Shown here: positions 45,524-56,792 of the stretch, piece by piece
How positions within the stretch are numbered: the first letter of the stretch is position 1
How the letters are laid out: each line of letters starts with the position of its first letter
Notes under the pieces: model-generated
What the model was told of the DNA's origin: nothing
Databases searched by the model: none
Seen by the model: only the letters and a program-made list of their open reading frames with translations
From: Athripsodes cinereus
Taxonomy: Eukaryota > Arthropoda > Insecta > Trichoptera > Leptoceridae
Reading direction: 5' to 3'
NCBI GenBank assembly: GCA_947579605.1
Contig: OX388321.1
Location: forward strand, 11,869,427 to 11,933,426
Length of the DNA: 64,000 bases
Translations under genes and position numbers: made by a program

Positions 45524-48422
45524 CTATGAGGGATGTTGCGACAATCTCAGCAGTTGGACAACTCCAGTTCTGAACTGATTTCTACTCAAATAGAAAATGT
45601 CCAGGGCCCTGAAGAATGAATTATATAGCGTGCAACTACGGTGAAGAAAAGAACCCTGCATGTAATTTGTGATACACGGGGGTAATCTAAACAGATAATT
45701 AGATCGCGTATTACGCGATGGACAATTAAAACAGATTCCTTCCAACAGAGGCGCGGAGTCGACCTCACCAGAAATAATTTTGAAAAGGAAAAACATATCA
45801 ATCTGGGTTCTTCTGTTTTCAAGCGAGGACATTTCATGAAATCCAAGAGCCTGACGATAGTTTTCAAAATATTTGCCCCTCAAAAAACTGAGATGCCTTA
45901 TGAACCTCCTCTGAACGCTCTCTATTCTATCAATATATGTTATATACTGAGGATTCCAGACCACCGCAGAGAACTCCAACAAACTACGCACAAACGCATA
46001 GTAAAGTACCTTATAAGTGAAAGGTGATCTAAAAGGCTTAGTCATCCTTAAAACAAAGCCCAGCATCCTCTGAGCTCTATCTATTATGGAGTCAATATGT
46101 GATCTGTAAAGCATCTTGGAATCCAGAATAACTCCTAAGTCACGAACATCTTCACGTCGTGATAAAGCTTCCTCATCAATAGTATAAGAGAATGTGACAG
46201 GTTGCTTTGCTCTAGTAAATGAAATGATACTACACTTAGAGACGTTTAAATAAAGTTGGTTAGCACTACAATAGTTCATCAGACGATCAAGATCACTCTG
46301 TAGCTTCAAACAATCCTGGATAGTATTAATTTTCATAAATATCTTTGTATCGTCTGCAAACATGAGGAACCTGGCATGACGGAAACAGCAACCAATATCG
46401 TTAACGTAAAGAATAAAGAGCAACGGTCCCAGATGCGATCCCTGAGGAATTCCAGAAGAACAAGGTCGAAACTGCGACACTGAGCCACTTATCGCTACAG
46501 CCTGCGATCTCCCCTCAACATAAGAAGTGAACCATCGATAAAGATCACCATGTATTCCGTAACAATGCAACTTATGTAAGAGGACCTTGTGACTAATCTT
46601 ATCAAAAGCTTTCGCATAATCTGTGTATACAGCGTCCACCTGTCCACCTCGACCCATCATTCGAGTCACATAATCTGTAAACTCAAGTAGATTCGATTCC
46701 ACCGACCTTCCACAAACAAAACCATGCTGATTGGGCATTATAAATGACTTTACCTCAATAGATAACTGTGATACAACCAATTTCTCCATCAACTTACTGA
46801 ACAACGATATTTTAGAAATCGGTCTGTAATTAACAATATTGTGTTTGTCACCAGACTTATGAATTGGTGTAATGAAGGATCTCTTCCATACACTCGGGAA
46901 AGTTCCCTCAGCAAGAGAGCGTCTGTATATAAGAGAAAGAGGGACAGACAGCTCCTCGGCACAATTCTTTACAAATATTGCAGGAATGCCGTCAGGACCA
47001 GAGCCACCCCTAGAATCAAGTTCCCTCATACATTTCAATACAAGACTAGGTGAGATATCAACAGTATGAATGTCCAACACAGAGTCGCACCCAACAGTAG
47101 GAAGACTAATGTCACCCTCAACAAAAACAGAATGAAAGTACCGACCAAACATTTCCGAGATAGACTCTACATTAGACGAGGTCACTCCATCAAAGTGCAT
47201 ATGTGCTGGGATAGAAGAAGAGGATCGTTTCGATTTCACATATGACCAAAACTTGTTCGGATCCATCTTAATAAGCTCCTCAGTAGAAGCTATGAAACTC
47301 GCGTAGCACTCCTGAGCAACCCTTTTCTGGCGAGATCTCAACAAACTGAATGCTGAGTAACAAGAATTATCACCAGTCTGCTTCCAACGTTTATGGCACT
47401 TTCGCTTCTCTCTAATTATATTTATCAATGCCTTGCTGTACCAAGGAGGAAACCTACCATTTGAGTAAACTTTTTTCTTTGGAACAAATTTCTCTATTAT
47501 TTGATCCAGAACTGAATAAAATTTAGTAGTGGCCTCCTCCACGTTAACACAGTTAAACTCCCTCTCCCAATCACATGAAGACAGCGCACGCCTGATCTCA
47601 TTATAATCTGCCTTGTGAAACAGAGACATCTCACGCGATGGAGCCACCACAGCCAAATCACCTGCAATCTTCGTTGTCAGAATTAGAGAGGGATGATGCG
47701 AATCCTCATGTGTAAGAGGTTCTGGACACAGAGACACCAAAATGTTGTCCATATTAGAAATAACAAGGTCTAAAATCCTTCCTCCCCGATTACAATGAGG
47801 ATTGAACTGTTTAAGATCGCAAAATGACATAAAATCGACCAAAGAAGTGGATGCAGCATCGTTAAAGCTAGTCGGTAGACAAAACTCACCGGTATCGTCT
47901 CCTCTCCATACAATTCCTGGTAAGTTATAATCCCCCAACAGCAAGAAGAAATCATTTGGCCGCTCCATAATCAAACGCGAGCACATATCAATATTGATGG
48001 CGAGATTAGAAGAAAACAGAGTGCCCTGAGGGATATATGTACAACAAATATTCAAAGAAACACGTGCATTTGAAAAAGCTATTGATACCCATACATCCTC
48101 CGCCTGTGTGCACCAACTCACTCGCTGCTCAGAGGAGAACTCACTACGGACGGCCACGAGCACCCCTCCCCCCAAGGATTGTCCAGTCCGAGCATAATCG
48201 CGATCCCTTCTATAAACACTATACCTACCGTCAAACAACTCACAATTCCCAATGGCATCCAGCAACCATGTCTCAGTGAGACAAATAATGTCATAATCAT
48301 TCTGAGTGACCTCATATAAAAATTCATTGGTCTTGGTGCGCAATCCCCTCACATTCTGATAATAGATCGTCAATTCTCCCAGCCTAATGCCTTCTAACCA
48401 ATGCAACAGTGGTATTAATCAG
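45524..48422 (-). CDS. LINE ORF2: endonuclease-reverse transcriptase (PHD-type LINE)
   Basis: The enzyme nicks the target and copies the LINE RNA into it. The frame is uninterrupted, 960 residues counted from a TTG at 48406. An APE-type endonuclease comes first (residues about 12-245: YYQNVRG, TETW with E45, LGDYN 157-161, SHHP 236-239). The reverse transcriptase spans about 455-740, with FITPIHKSGD, NYRPIS, YTDYAKAFD (D596), GIPQGSHLGPLLF and FADD (D685-D686), all catalytic residues present. There is no RNase H. No ATG occurs before residue 141, deep in the endonuclease; the upstream in-frame stop is TGA near 48423. So ORF2 either starts at a non-ATG codon, is reached by recoding from the preceding frame, or lost its start. 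The clade is probably CR1/Jockey group. Confidence 0.92.
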
Positions 48423-48935
48423 TGAATATTGACAAAGAAAACCTGCAAAACAACCAACTATCCCCAAACAACCACCACAGAAAAACACAATCGCAAAGTG
48501 GGATCCACTAACAGCAATATAAGAAATTCTAGCAAAAAACAAAATAAAAACAAAACAGTGACAATAAAATTGCATTAAATAGCTGAGAAGATATAAAGAA
48601 TGAAATATATACTTAAATAATAATAGATATTCAATAAAGTTCAAACAATAAAAATAATAATTTATAAATACATACATGATATAATAAAGATATTTTCTTA
48701 GATAAAAATTATTCAAAGGTTTATATGATATAAGGAAGAAAGCTTCAGTAAAAAAGAATAAAATGATGAAAGTATATGTATATAAATCCAGTATATAAAA
48801 GTATATGTATATAAAAAAGTACATGTATATGTATATAATAAATAAATCATATAAGGGATATGTTAAGGAACAAAAGTAATCAGCAATACAATTAAAATCA
48901 GATGCTACAACACACCATACAATATCAAGCGCCAT
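48384..48935 (-). CDS. Hydrophobic open frame bridging ORF1 and ORF2
   Basis: A 183-codon frame starting ATG at 48935, three nucleotides after the ORF1 stop and in the same frame: the junction reads GTC TGA CTA ATG GCG. It runs unbroken to TAG at 48384 and overlaps ORF2 by about 36 nt in the +1 phase. The product would be extremely rich in Phe, Tyr, Ile and Leu, with a last segment VSGSHFAIVFFCGGCLGIVG that looks membrane-spanning. No known family is recognised. The sense strand is T-rich, which favours hydrophobic codons, but stops would still be expected about every 12 codons at this composition. It may be a real protein, a readthrough extension of ORF1, or an accident. Confidence 0.45.
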   Translation of the reverse strand: MALDIVWCVVASDFNCIADYFCSLTYPLYDLFIIYIYMYFFIYIYFYILDLYTYTFIILFFFTEAFFLISYKPLNNFYLRKYLYYIMYVFINYYFYCLNFIEYLLLFKYIFHSLYLLSYLMQFYCHCFVFILFFARISYIAVSGSHFAIVFFCGGCLGIVGCFAGFLCQYSLINTTVALVRRH

Positions 48936-48938
48936 TAG

Positions 48939-49949
48939 TCAGACGAGCTTTTTAAGATCAGATGATGATCTAATTAAAATTGGTGGAGCTTTTTCGATTT
49001 TACGAACATAGATCCGACAGTCTTTGATCCACGCAAATTTATACTGTTTTATCCTTGCCAATTGTCTAGTTTCCCTGTACAGAACCTTATTATCTTTAGT
49101 GAGATGATGGTTTATAAAAATCTTACCACCACCAGACAGCCCCAAGTCACGAGCTATCAGATCCCGTTTCCGCTTAGCCGCTTCCAAGAATGCATTCTTA
49201 ATATTTCTGTCAGAAAACTTAATTATCATCTTTGAAGGAACCTTCTCTTTTGGATCTTTACTCCATGACGCAACCCTTTGAACACTAAGTACCGATCTCG
49301 AGGGTATCCCAGAATCAATTTTTGCCAACAGTGTGTCAGCCAATGCGGTGAGATTTTCATCCTTCAACTCAGGAATACCCGAAATCTCAACATTGCAAAT
49401 CCTAGCATATTGGTCCCTATCCCTATTTTCTCTCATGAGCTGAGAGAGGCTCTTGTCCAAGTCAACAACTTTACCCTCCAATGCATCAAATCGCTTCAAT
49501 CGAATATCGATTTCAGCGAGCCTGGCATCGATGGTATCATTCCGATCATTAGTAAATGATGAAAAGGACTTCATCTCCTGCATTTCCTTATACATCAATT
49601 GAAAATCCTCCCGCAAGCTATGAAGTTCATGTAAAATTTCCTGAGAATTAGGCAGTTTCTCAGACGTTGAAGTCGACGGATGGGCAGAATCTACAATTGG
49701 GGCAGGAGATCTGCGGGACGCAACTGTGTTAACAGCAGTGCATGGGTCAACGGGTGAACGTGAACGCAGAGACCTCGGATCCTCCAATTTACAGCTGGGA
49801 CAGCGCCACTGAGCTTTAGACATATTAGACATTTTTTTTAAGATAGGGACTGAAGTCCCCAAGCATGTGCAGTGATAAGCATTTAAGCACCGACAGCATT
49901 TTAGAGATTTTGAGGGGCTAATCTGGTTACTACACTGTCTGCAATTCAT
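48939..49949 (-). CDS. LINE ORF1: PHD finger plus coiled coil plus FP-like domain
   Basis: The nucleic-acid-binding protein of the LINE, expected to coat its RNA. I start it at ATG 49949, which places a full C4HC3 PHD finger at the very N-terminus: C3, C6, C18, C21, H26, C29, C50, C53, with W48 before the last pair. A Ser/Pro-rich linker and a predicted coiled coil (LREDFQLMYKEMQEMKSF, later LEGKVVDLDKSLSQLMREN) follow. The C-terminal third (KIFINHHLTKDNKVLYRETR, then IKQYKFAWIKDCRIYVRK) resembles the domain shared by insect LINE ORF1 proteins and baculovirus FP25K. The length is 336 residues. An upstream in-frame TTG exists but an ATG start is preferred. The stop is TGA in the context TGA CTA. 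Confidence 0.88.
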   Translation of the reverse strand: MNCRQCSNQISPSKSLKCCRCLNAYHCTCLGTSVPILKKMSNMSKAQWRCPSCKLEDPRSLRSRSPVDPCTAVNTVASRRSPAPIVDSAHPSTSTSEKLPNSQEILHELHSLREDFQLMYKEMQEMKSFSSFTNDRNDTIDARLAEIDIRLKRFDALEGKVVDLDKSLSQLMRENRDRDQYARICNVEISGIPELKDENLTALADTLLAKIDSGIPSRSVLSVQRVASWSKDPKEKVPSKMIIKFSDRNIKNAFLEAAKRKRDLIARDLGLSGGGKIFINHHLTKDNKVLYRETRQLARIKQYKFAWIKDCRIYVRKIEKAPPILIRSSSDLKKLV

Positions 49950-52107
49950 TGTGCAATTCCAATTGGCAAGTAACGAAAGCAATAGAAAATAATGTTATGT
50001 AACTACTTATTCTCAAAAATAGGTTTAATAAATACCTTCGCAGTTAAATAAGTAGATTATTAACAACAAAAATGGAATAAATACTATAAAGGTATAGATA
50101 GATATTTAATAGATAGGTATAGATACATACAAGATACTATAGACAATTTAGATAAGCAGTAGCAATACTCCCAACAAAATATTGCACAACGTACAATACA
50201 CATACCTACTGAGATGACTTTAAAGAGAATAGTAGAAACATACTTTACCCAATATCACTACATATTTAATCATAGATTTTTATATAACTACCTAGATAGA
50301 GCACTCACATGTATTTTCATAGAAATAGGATTTGCAAATTTTGGAGAGTATGGAGGTGTTCAAGGCAGGGTTAATGACCATATTAATCAGGAGTTGTTAT
50401 GATTCGTGAATGGGCTCAATTAAACAATGAACTTTAAATAGTTCTAATTAAACAATGGAATACAATATTTAAAAAAGGCAGGGGTTTTTTTATATACTGG
50501 AAGAAGAAAATTTGCATCTGTATAATATGAAATTATACTCGTTTGTTACATGGAATACGTTTGTAGTTAATAAAAATAAAATGAATTTACCTGCTTTTTT
50601 TAAATAAACACACTTTCACAGTTAGGAATACGCTTGTTTCGTAAATAAGGAGTTATTAGACAACCTAAATAAAGATTTTTCAAAACATGCAGGTACCTGT
50701 CTCCCTATTTTTTACTAAACCAACTACGTCTATGTGGATGTTAGGTACATAATAATTGTCCATATTGATTCTGTACTAGAAAAAGTATTCTTAAAATAAA
50801 ACAATTAGATAAAAAATATAAAAGGATCTATTGGTACTATTACTACTGTCAATGATAAAAAATATATTGATAGACACTAATGTATAAAAATACAAATAAG
50901 TAATCATTTTTAATAAAAGATTGATAAGAACCGAGGGATACTTACCGTAAATAGAAAAGTCAATCGCTTAGAAACTCACTATCAACACTGTCACTAACTT
51001 AGATAAAAAAGTATCGATTTTAATTATTGTTTATTTATTTATTTTCTTGTGGTGTAGTTATAAGTTATATATAGTAGGTATTAGTAGTCGGAACCGGAAA
51101 CCAAAATTTGTTGTATAACGCAGCAGAACCAAACGACTGTCACAACAAACTTATATTGATAAAATCTATTTATTATTATTATTATACTAATGTGATAATA
51201 ATTATAATAATATGTACGTTCTATGCACCAGCTTAAGATAGACTAAAGCTAACTGATGGAAGTTGAACCAGTCAGTGGTCGCTGATTGAAAATAAAGTGT
51301 TTAATTCTCAATAACAGGTCCGGTTTGTACATATTAGTAGCATGTATGATTATCTAGGATCTAGAGTTTCAGTAATTTGATATATATTATAATCTATGCC
51401 AATTCTTCATATCCTACAAGTAGAGTAAGAATATAATAAATTTACAAATAAGTAGGTACATTTCTTGAGAGTCTCAGTACTAATAATTTCAGTAGTTATA
51501 TAATCACACAATATTTATGTAATGGAGTAAACAACCTATTTTGAAATCCGCCACAAATAATTGAAAATTAGGATCTACTAAATAATAAGAAATTTTGCTC
51601 AAATCATAGGCTATACATATGATCAAATATTGAATAGGTATCTCAAAACTAATTTTAATGTTTTTTACGCAGTTTGAAAACCAAAAGATTGCATTTAAAT
51701 TTTATGATGAGAAACTAAGAGATTAAATATGTGTTTGTGCGTTTTAAAACCTGTTTTAAAAAATTACAAAAACGTGTAATGCATTTTCCATTTGGACATT
51801 TTGTTTACTTACACCGGTACTGCATGGTTGTTACTTTGACGTGAGTACTCAATTATTTGACTTACGCCACACTTTAGAAATATTTGCGTCACTTTTTCAA
51901 CTTGTGTCCATTTGATGAATTCAATGTTGATGAAAAAAAATATAATGATATTTTCAGTAATCAAATTCATTACTGACAATGCATTGTGGAATCATTAGCA
52001 TAGAATAGGTCTCCCACTCTTTTCTGTAATTTTTTGAGTATCATGAAATATCACGAATTTAATAAAATATTCAACATTTTGTATGATGAAGCACGCTACC
52101 CATATTA
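49950..52107. other. 5' region of the PHD-type LINE and non-coding flank
   Basis: The 5' end of the LINE is not defined. TTTGCAA occurs near 50333 and next to the 3' tail near 44684, a weak candidate target duplication. A short S1 fragment (GGTCTCCCACTCTTTTCTGT) lies at about 52000-52045. Nothing else was recognised. Confidence 0.4.
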
Positions 52108-52786
52108 GGGCAAATTCTGAATCTTGATGAACTAACTAAACTAACTAATAATAGTTGACTAATAGTAGTCACTATAGTACAAATTCGTATTCAGTATTAG
52201 TTACGAACTATAAACAACTATAAACTCGATAACCACCAAGGGCAAACGGTAAAATCTATGGGACAAACAAATATAAGTCGGTGATGCCGCAATAAAAAAT
52301 GTTTTTTTAATAGTCGTCGCGCGTGAAAATTGTGAAATGTCAGATTTGCCGGTATATTTTGACGTTCGCATTTGCGTCGGTGGTAGTATAATTTTACAAT
52401 ATTTATAGATGCCAAGAGTTGCGAGGACCCTAAAAATATCCATTTTTTACTTTTAATTGAAAAAACAACTTTAAACTTCCAAAATATAGCAATATTCTGC
52501 GGCAAAATGACAGCAACTAATAATATTCGCACATTAAAAATCGCGAATAAAATTCTGCCAAATACAACTAATTGTAGTTGTCGGATGTCAACTAAAGTTT
52601 CGTTCTGAATACGAAATCCATAGATTCTCGAAATTTATAGTTGTACTAAGGTGTCAAAATGAACTAGCTAACTAAATTAGTTTTAGTACGGAAAAGTGTG
52701 AATACGAATTTGAACTAAATATTATGACTCAACTATCTCCTTACATTTAGTTAGTGCAACTTAACTATTTTATGATTCAGAATTGG
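52108..52786. mobile_element. 679-bp TIR element, probably hAT-like
   Basis: Left end GGGCAAATTCTGAATC and right end GATTCAGAATTGG are inverted, and a second inverted block (CAAATTCGTATTCA against TGAATACGAATTTG) lies further in, giving long imperfect TIRs with ACTAACTAA-type repeats. CCATATTA (52100-52107) and CCATATTG (52787-52794) flank it, a near-perfect 8-bp duplication typical of hAT. No transposase is present. Confidence 0.7.
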
Positions 52787-52809
52787 CCATATTGAATATC
52801 TTATTCTTA

Positions 52810-52975
52810 TTCGTAGCCTAGAGATAGTCTCGGGCTCATGCACATGAGGCTCGCGGTACGATCCCAGGTAGGTACTGGCAAACTCCTCTTTCACGGCACA
52901 AGCTTTTGGCTTACTGTGAATGGTGTATAAGATTGTATTTGGGCTTATAACATAAATTCAGACACATCTTTAAAA
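52810..52975 (+). mobile_element. tRNA-derived SINE (family S2)
   Basis: GTAGCCTAGAGATAGTCTCG resembles a Pol III A box. GCGGTACGATCCCAGG about 40 nt later resembles a B box (GGTTCGANNCC). The body ACTGGCAAACTCCTCTTTCA, then GCACAAGCTTTTGGCTTACT, is shared with 20205-20340. No tRNA cloverleaf is intact, so it is not a tRNA gene. Confidence 0.6.
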
Positions 52976-53419
52976 AAAATGATTTTGAGAAAGACGTCTT
53001 TCGTCTTATAAAGACATTATCGATCTCTGACCTAAGGAATTATACATAAATAATCGAAAGATTTCGCAATTGTTACTGGATATAAAACAACACATTATGA
53101 GCTTGGCGTAAACATATTTGTATTTCTTTAACTCTTAGTAGGTAAGTGTTTGTACACTATGTACAATAACAAAGTATGTATAATCATTGTAACGAGAGAA
53201 TGTAAAAGAGACATACATACATGCCTATAGATCTAGGCACCTACATAACTACCTATTGAAAGACAAGGCAAACTAGTCGCAGTACAGAGATAAATAGATT
53301 GATAAATTGATATTGTACCTATGTAGATAGGTAATAATATAAACGGTATGTACACAATAATGCACGTGTTAATATTAAATATTTATTATTTTATTCATTA
53401 TTTAGGTATCACACCCTTT

Positions 53420-53600
53420 TCCATATTCTTTTCGATGATCCTGTAAAAAGTGGAACAGTGGACAAGCGCTTATCTTTTAGTTGGCTAAAAGAATTTGGTC
53501 TGCAAGAAATTCTTCTTTTGGTTCAGAACACATTTCAGTTGTTAATTTATACTAAACAAAATATACTTATTAAACAAAATTGCCAATACAAAAATATATT
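53420..53600 (+). pseudogene. Possible LINE RT C-terminal remnant
   Basis: An open frame reads LFDDPVKSGTVDKRLSFSWL, then KEFGLQEILLLVQNTFQLLI and YTKQNILIKQN. The S.SWLK..GL......V...Q...T...ILK pattern recalls the region after the thumb in some insect LINE reverse transcriptases (WLKS.GLK.ETE.L..AAQDQ...T). The frame continues to 53841 without recognisable features. Weak assignment. Confidence 0.35.
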
Positions 53601-53841
53601 TCAAGGTGTTTATTATTTATCTCTATTTATCTGCATCGTCTCAAAAAAATGTCTCAAAAGTGATAAACCAGTGGAGTCAATGAAGCATTTAATTTATTTA
53701 TTTTTCATGTCGAAACCCAGAAAACCAATCAAACTATCTCCAGTACTATGTAAAATGCACAGCACGCGGGGATGCGTCAAAAATATTCTCCATAGTACAT
53801 GTGACAGACACTCCAACAAGTGTGGCATTGTTTGGATATAG

Positions 53842-55047
53842 CATTAATTAAATATACTGTATAAGTATATTAACAGACGGTCCTTACGGTGTTCAGGGAT
53901 AAGATAGCTACTCATTTAGAATAGAAGGCGTGCTTTATCGAAAGATTTAAGTTTCAGAAAACCTTGTCTTAACATAAATATCTAAAATGAAACTAAAAAT
54001 AACTTAGAAATTGTATTTTTCTTTTATCTGTGTATTCACTAAAGGTTACAAGAATATTAGTTCGATTCCTACAATAGGTTATCCAGTAGTACTGAGTATC
54101 AGTGGAGCTAATAATTAAAATAATATTATATGAAGTGCATTCTGTATAACTCCTCTCGGGTAGATTGCCGGAACAAAAATATATTATGTACATGTGTATG
54201 AAGATACATTTGAATTGAAAAGATGATTAGTGCTCACGATTTCATACAAGCATCATAAAACAGTAAAAATATGTACATAAGACATATTTGCATAACCAAC
54301 TCAAATAACACAACATGACTGTTATCTACGCCATCACAAAGTATGTATTCAAATGCCTTCCTTCCTAATTAACATAAAAATGTTATGCTTAGTTCCATGA
54401 ATTTAAAAATTAATATACAGTATATTCTTTCATTAGAATATTATTTTTTCTTATAATTCTTTTTCTACATAATTTTTCTAATTTCTTACGAAATGGAGGT
54501 AGTGATTTTCAATATTTAAAAAAAAAATCATGTTATTTTCAGCAATAATTATTCATGTCCCATGTCCTGAAAGTCTTATAATATTTTCAAGAGATCTTGA
54601 ATTTTGCCATTCAAGATGTGAAAATGTAAAAATTTAACGTGCATTTAAAGTATTGAATTTGTAATTTTTCACACCCGTCGAAAACACGTAATTTCTTCCT
54701 CTCTTTCATTATGTTAAGCATCTCTACCTACGATTTTATACGTTACCAAGTAGTAAGTGAGAGATATCGGTTTTGTATGAAAATAGTCAAGGATCATTAT
54801 GGAGACATTTCAAACTTTTCGCTTACAATATAACCATGCAAATGTGAAGACATTTTTTATGAAAAAAATAAACGAAAATGAATAATGACCTTTACTAGAT
54901 CTTTATAACAAACATAAATGGTCCTTTTGGTATGCTAGGTTGTGGATTATAGAGATTTTTTTTCTCTTTTTGATTAATGTAGCGATTCTTCTTATGGTTT
55001 GTGTTTAATTATTATTATTTTTATTTGTGTTTAGTGTTAATGTGACG
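53842..55047. other. Non-coding stretch
   Basis: AT-rich; no gene or repeat family recognised. Confidence 0.5.
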
Positions 55048-55190
55048 TGGTTAGATGGAAGAAATCACTATATAATAATAATTTCGCCACGACATAACAT
55101 CACATTTTTTTCTTATGTAAAGTGATTTGTTGATTTTGTTGTGTGAATGATGATGTGCAAGAAGAATAAAATAAATAAATAAAAAATAAA
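55048..55190 (+). mobile_element. LINE tail, family T2
   Basis: GGTTAGATGGAAGAAATCAC, then TCGCCACGACATAACATCAC, and the end ATGATGATGTGCAAGAAGAA plus TAAAATAAATAAATAAA. The first hairpin is decayed compared with 21402-21540. Confidence 0.7.
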
Positions 55191-56464
55191 TGTTGAATAG
55201 ATATTATTTGAGATTAATTTCGTAACACTTGCGCTTTCTATGTAAAACATAAGTAAGTACGTATCATAAAGATTTTTTATTATAATAACCATATTTCTTT
55301 TGTCACAGTTTAGCTGTCTACTTACACACATTATATTATAATATATCTTATTTACATCACGTATAACTATGTAGTACATCAGTCATAATATAACCTGTAT
55401 GTGTTACCTAACAAATAATAATTTACCTAAACACTAATGTACACAGGTGATATTATACAAAATAAAGGCACATTAAAAAAGTGTCTACCAAAAAATACCT
55501 TAGTAAATTTGATCAAAGTATTCATGAAAATATTCTTTGATTCATTGGTCCCCAAGTCTTGTGAAATTATCTTAATACCATATGATAATTTGATAGATGT
55601 GTATAATATTATAGTTTGGCAAACCTATTTTTGCCTTTACGCTGCAAACATTCAAATTAAATGAATATTTATAAGTAAATCTATTTTAAGAATTTTATTT
55701 CAATAATTTTTTACTGTTGATAATTAGCATATGTCGTTGTTCTCCGCATATTTTGTTTGCAAATTAAATCCTTGATATAACATTTGTATCTTATAAAAAA
55801 ATTGACAAACATTACATTCTACAAATATTCAAAGGCCAATCACTTGTTTACGAGTGATCGAGGAATTTGACAAATATTGAATTAAGAAATATCAATGATT
55901 TTTCAATGCTGCATGTGCCCAATAACATGAAATAACATCAAGATATATGTATTTAGGTAAACGTATAGTGAATGTTGTTAAATAACTGGACATGTAATGT
56001 TTTCATGAAATAAGGTAATCGTACTAATTCCTTTTTTATTGTATCTTTAGATTGGTTTTTATTTTTTGTGAATTCTCAAGTATTTATTGAACATTGATAA
56101 AATTCATAAAAGAGGGTCTGAATTTACATACCTATGGAATATAAATTTACTGTATTGATAACCAAAAAAAGTTGGATATTAAGAAATATAATCAGCTCGC
56201 AATAGATAACCGAAAAGAAAGCTCTTTGTACTTAGATATATAATATGTGAACTTCAAATAAAGTAGAAATTAATAAGATACTTCAGATCTGCAGAAATGG
56301 TATATTAGGAAAAAGGGCAAAAATGTGCTCTGAAAAAACTAGGCTAGAGTGGGTCAAGATTTTAAAAATAACGAAGAATAAAGTTTTTCAGACCATCTCT
56401 GTATTAAGAAAATGTTAAAAAAATACCAATAAATACCTTTTTATTCTGATGAATTTATCGTGTA
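55191..56464. other. Non-coding stretch
   Basis: AT-rich; no gene recognised. Short open frames here show no features. Confidence 0.5.
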
Positions 56465-56792
56465 ATATTTTATTTATTTATTTATAATTTTTTTTATAAC
56501 ATGTTTACATAGTTAACAAATTCATATAAATAAAACTTTATTTTTTAATGACTCAACTTCAAAAAGAGAAAATCTCGTGTTTTGAAGTGAGCTACATTGT
56601 TACAATATTACAAAACAATACAAAAGTAAATAAAAAGAAAACAATTTCAAAAACATTACCAAAATAAATCCTGAAACTTTCCATAAACTTGAAAAGAAAA
56701 ACACATCGTACAAAAATAAACATGTTAGTACAAATTAAATAACAATAAGGTACACCTTCAATCAACAATCTATGCCCAAAGAGAAGAAAAAT
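56465..56792 (-). other. 3' UTR and tail of the zinc-knuckle LINE
   Basis: On the minus strand the sequence after the ORF2 stop ends AAATTATAAATAAATAAATA then AAATATTAC, a (TAAA)n-type tail at about 56465-56490. No target duplication could be matched. Confidence 0.65.

Noticed and set aside
45524..48406. Treating TTG/GTG codons as true starts of the LINE ORF2s
   Set aside because: These are not normal starts in insects; I report the open frames and flag the missing ATG instead.
52855..52868. tRNA gene around the B-box-like sequence
   Set aside because: No acceptor or anticodon stem can be folded; the sequence is a SINE head.
53993..54193. 66-codon reverse-strand open frame
   Set aside because: No motif and no splice context.
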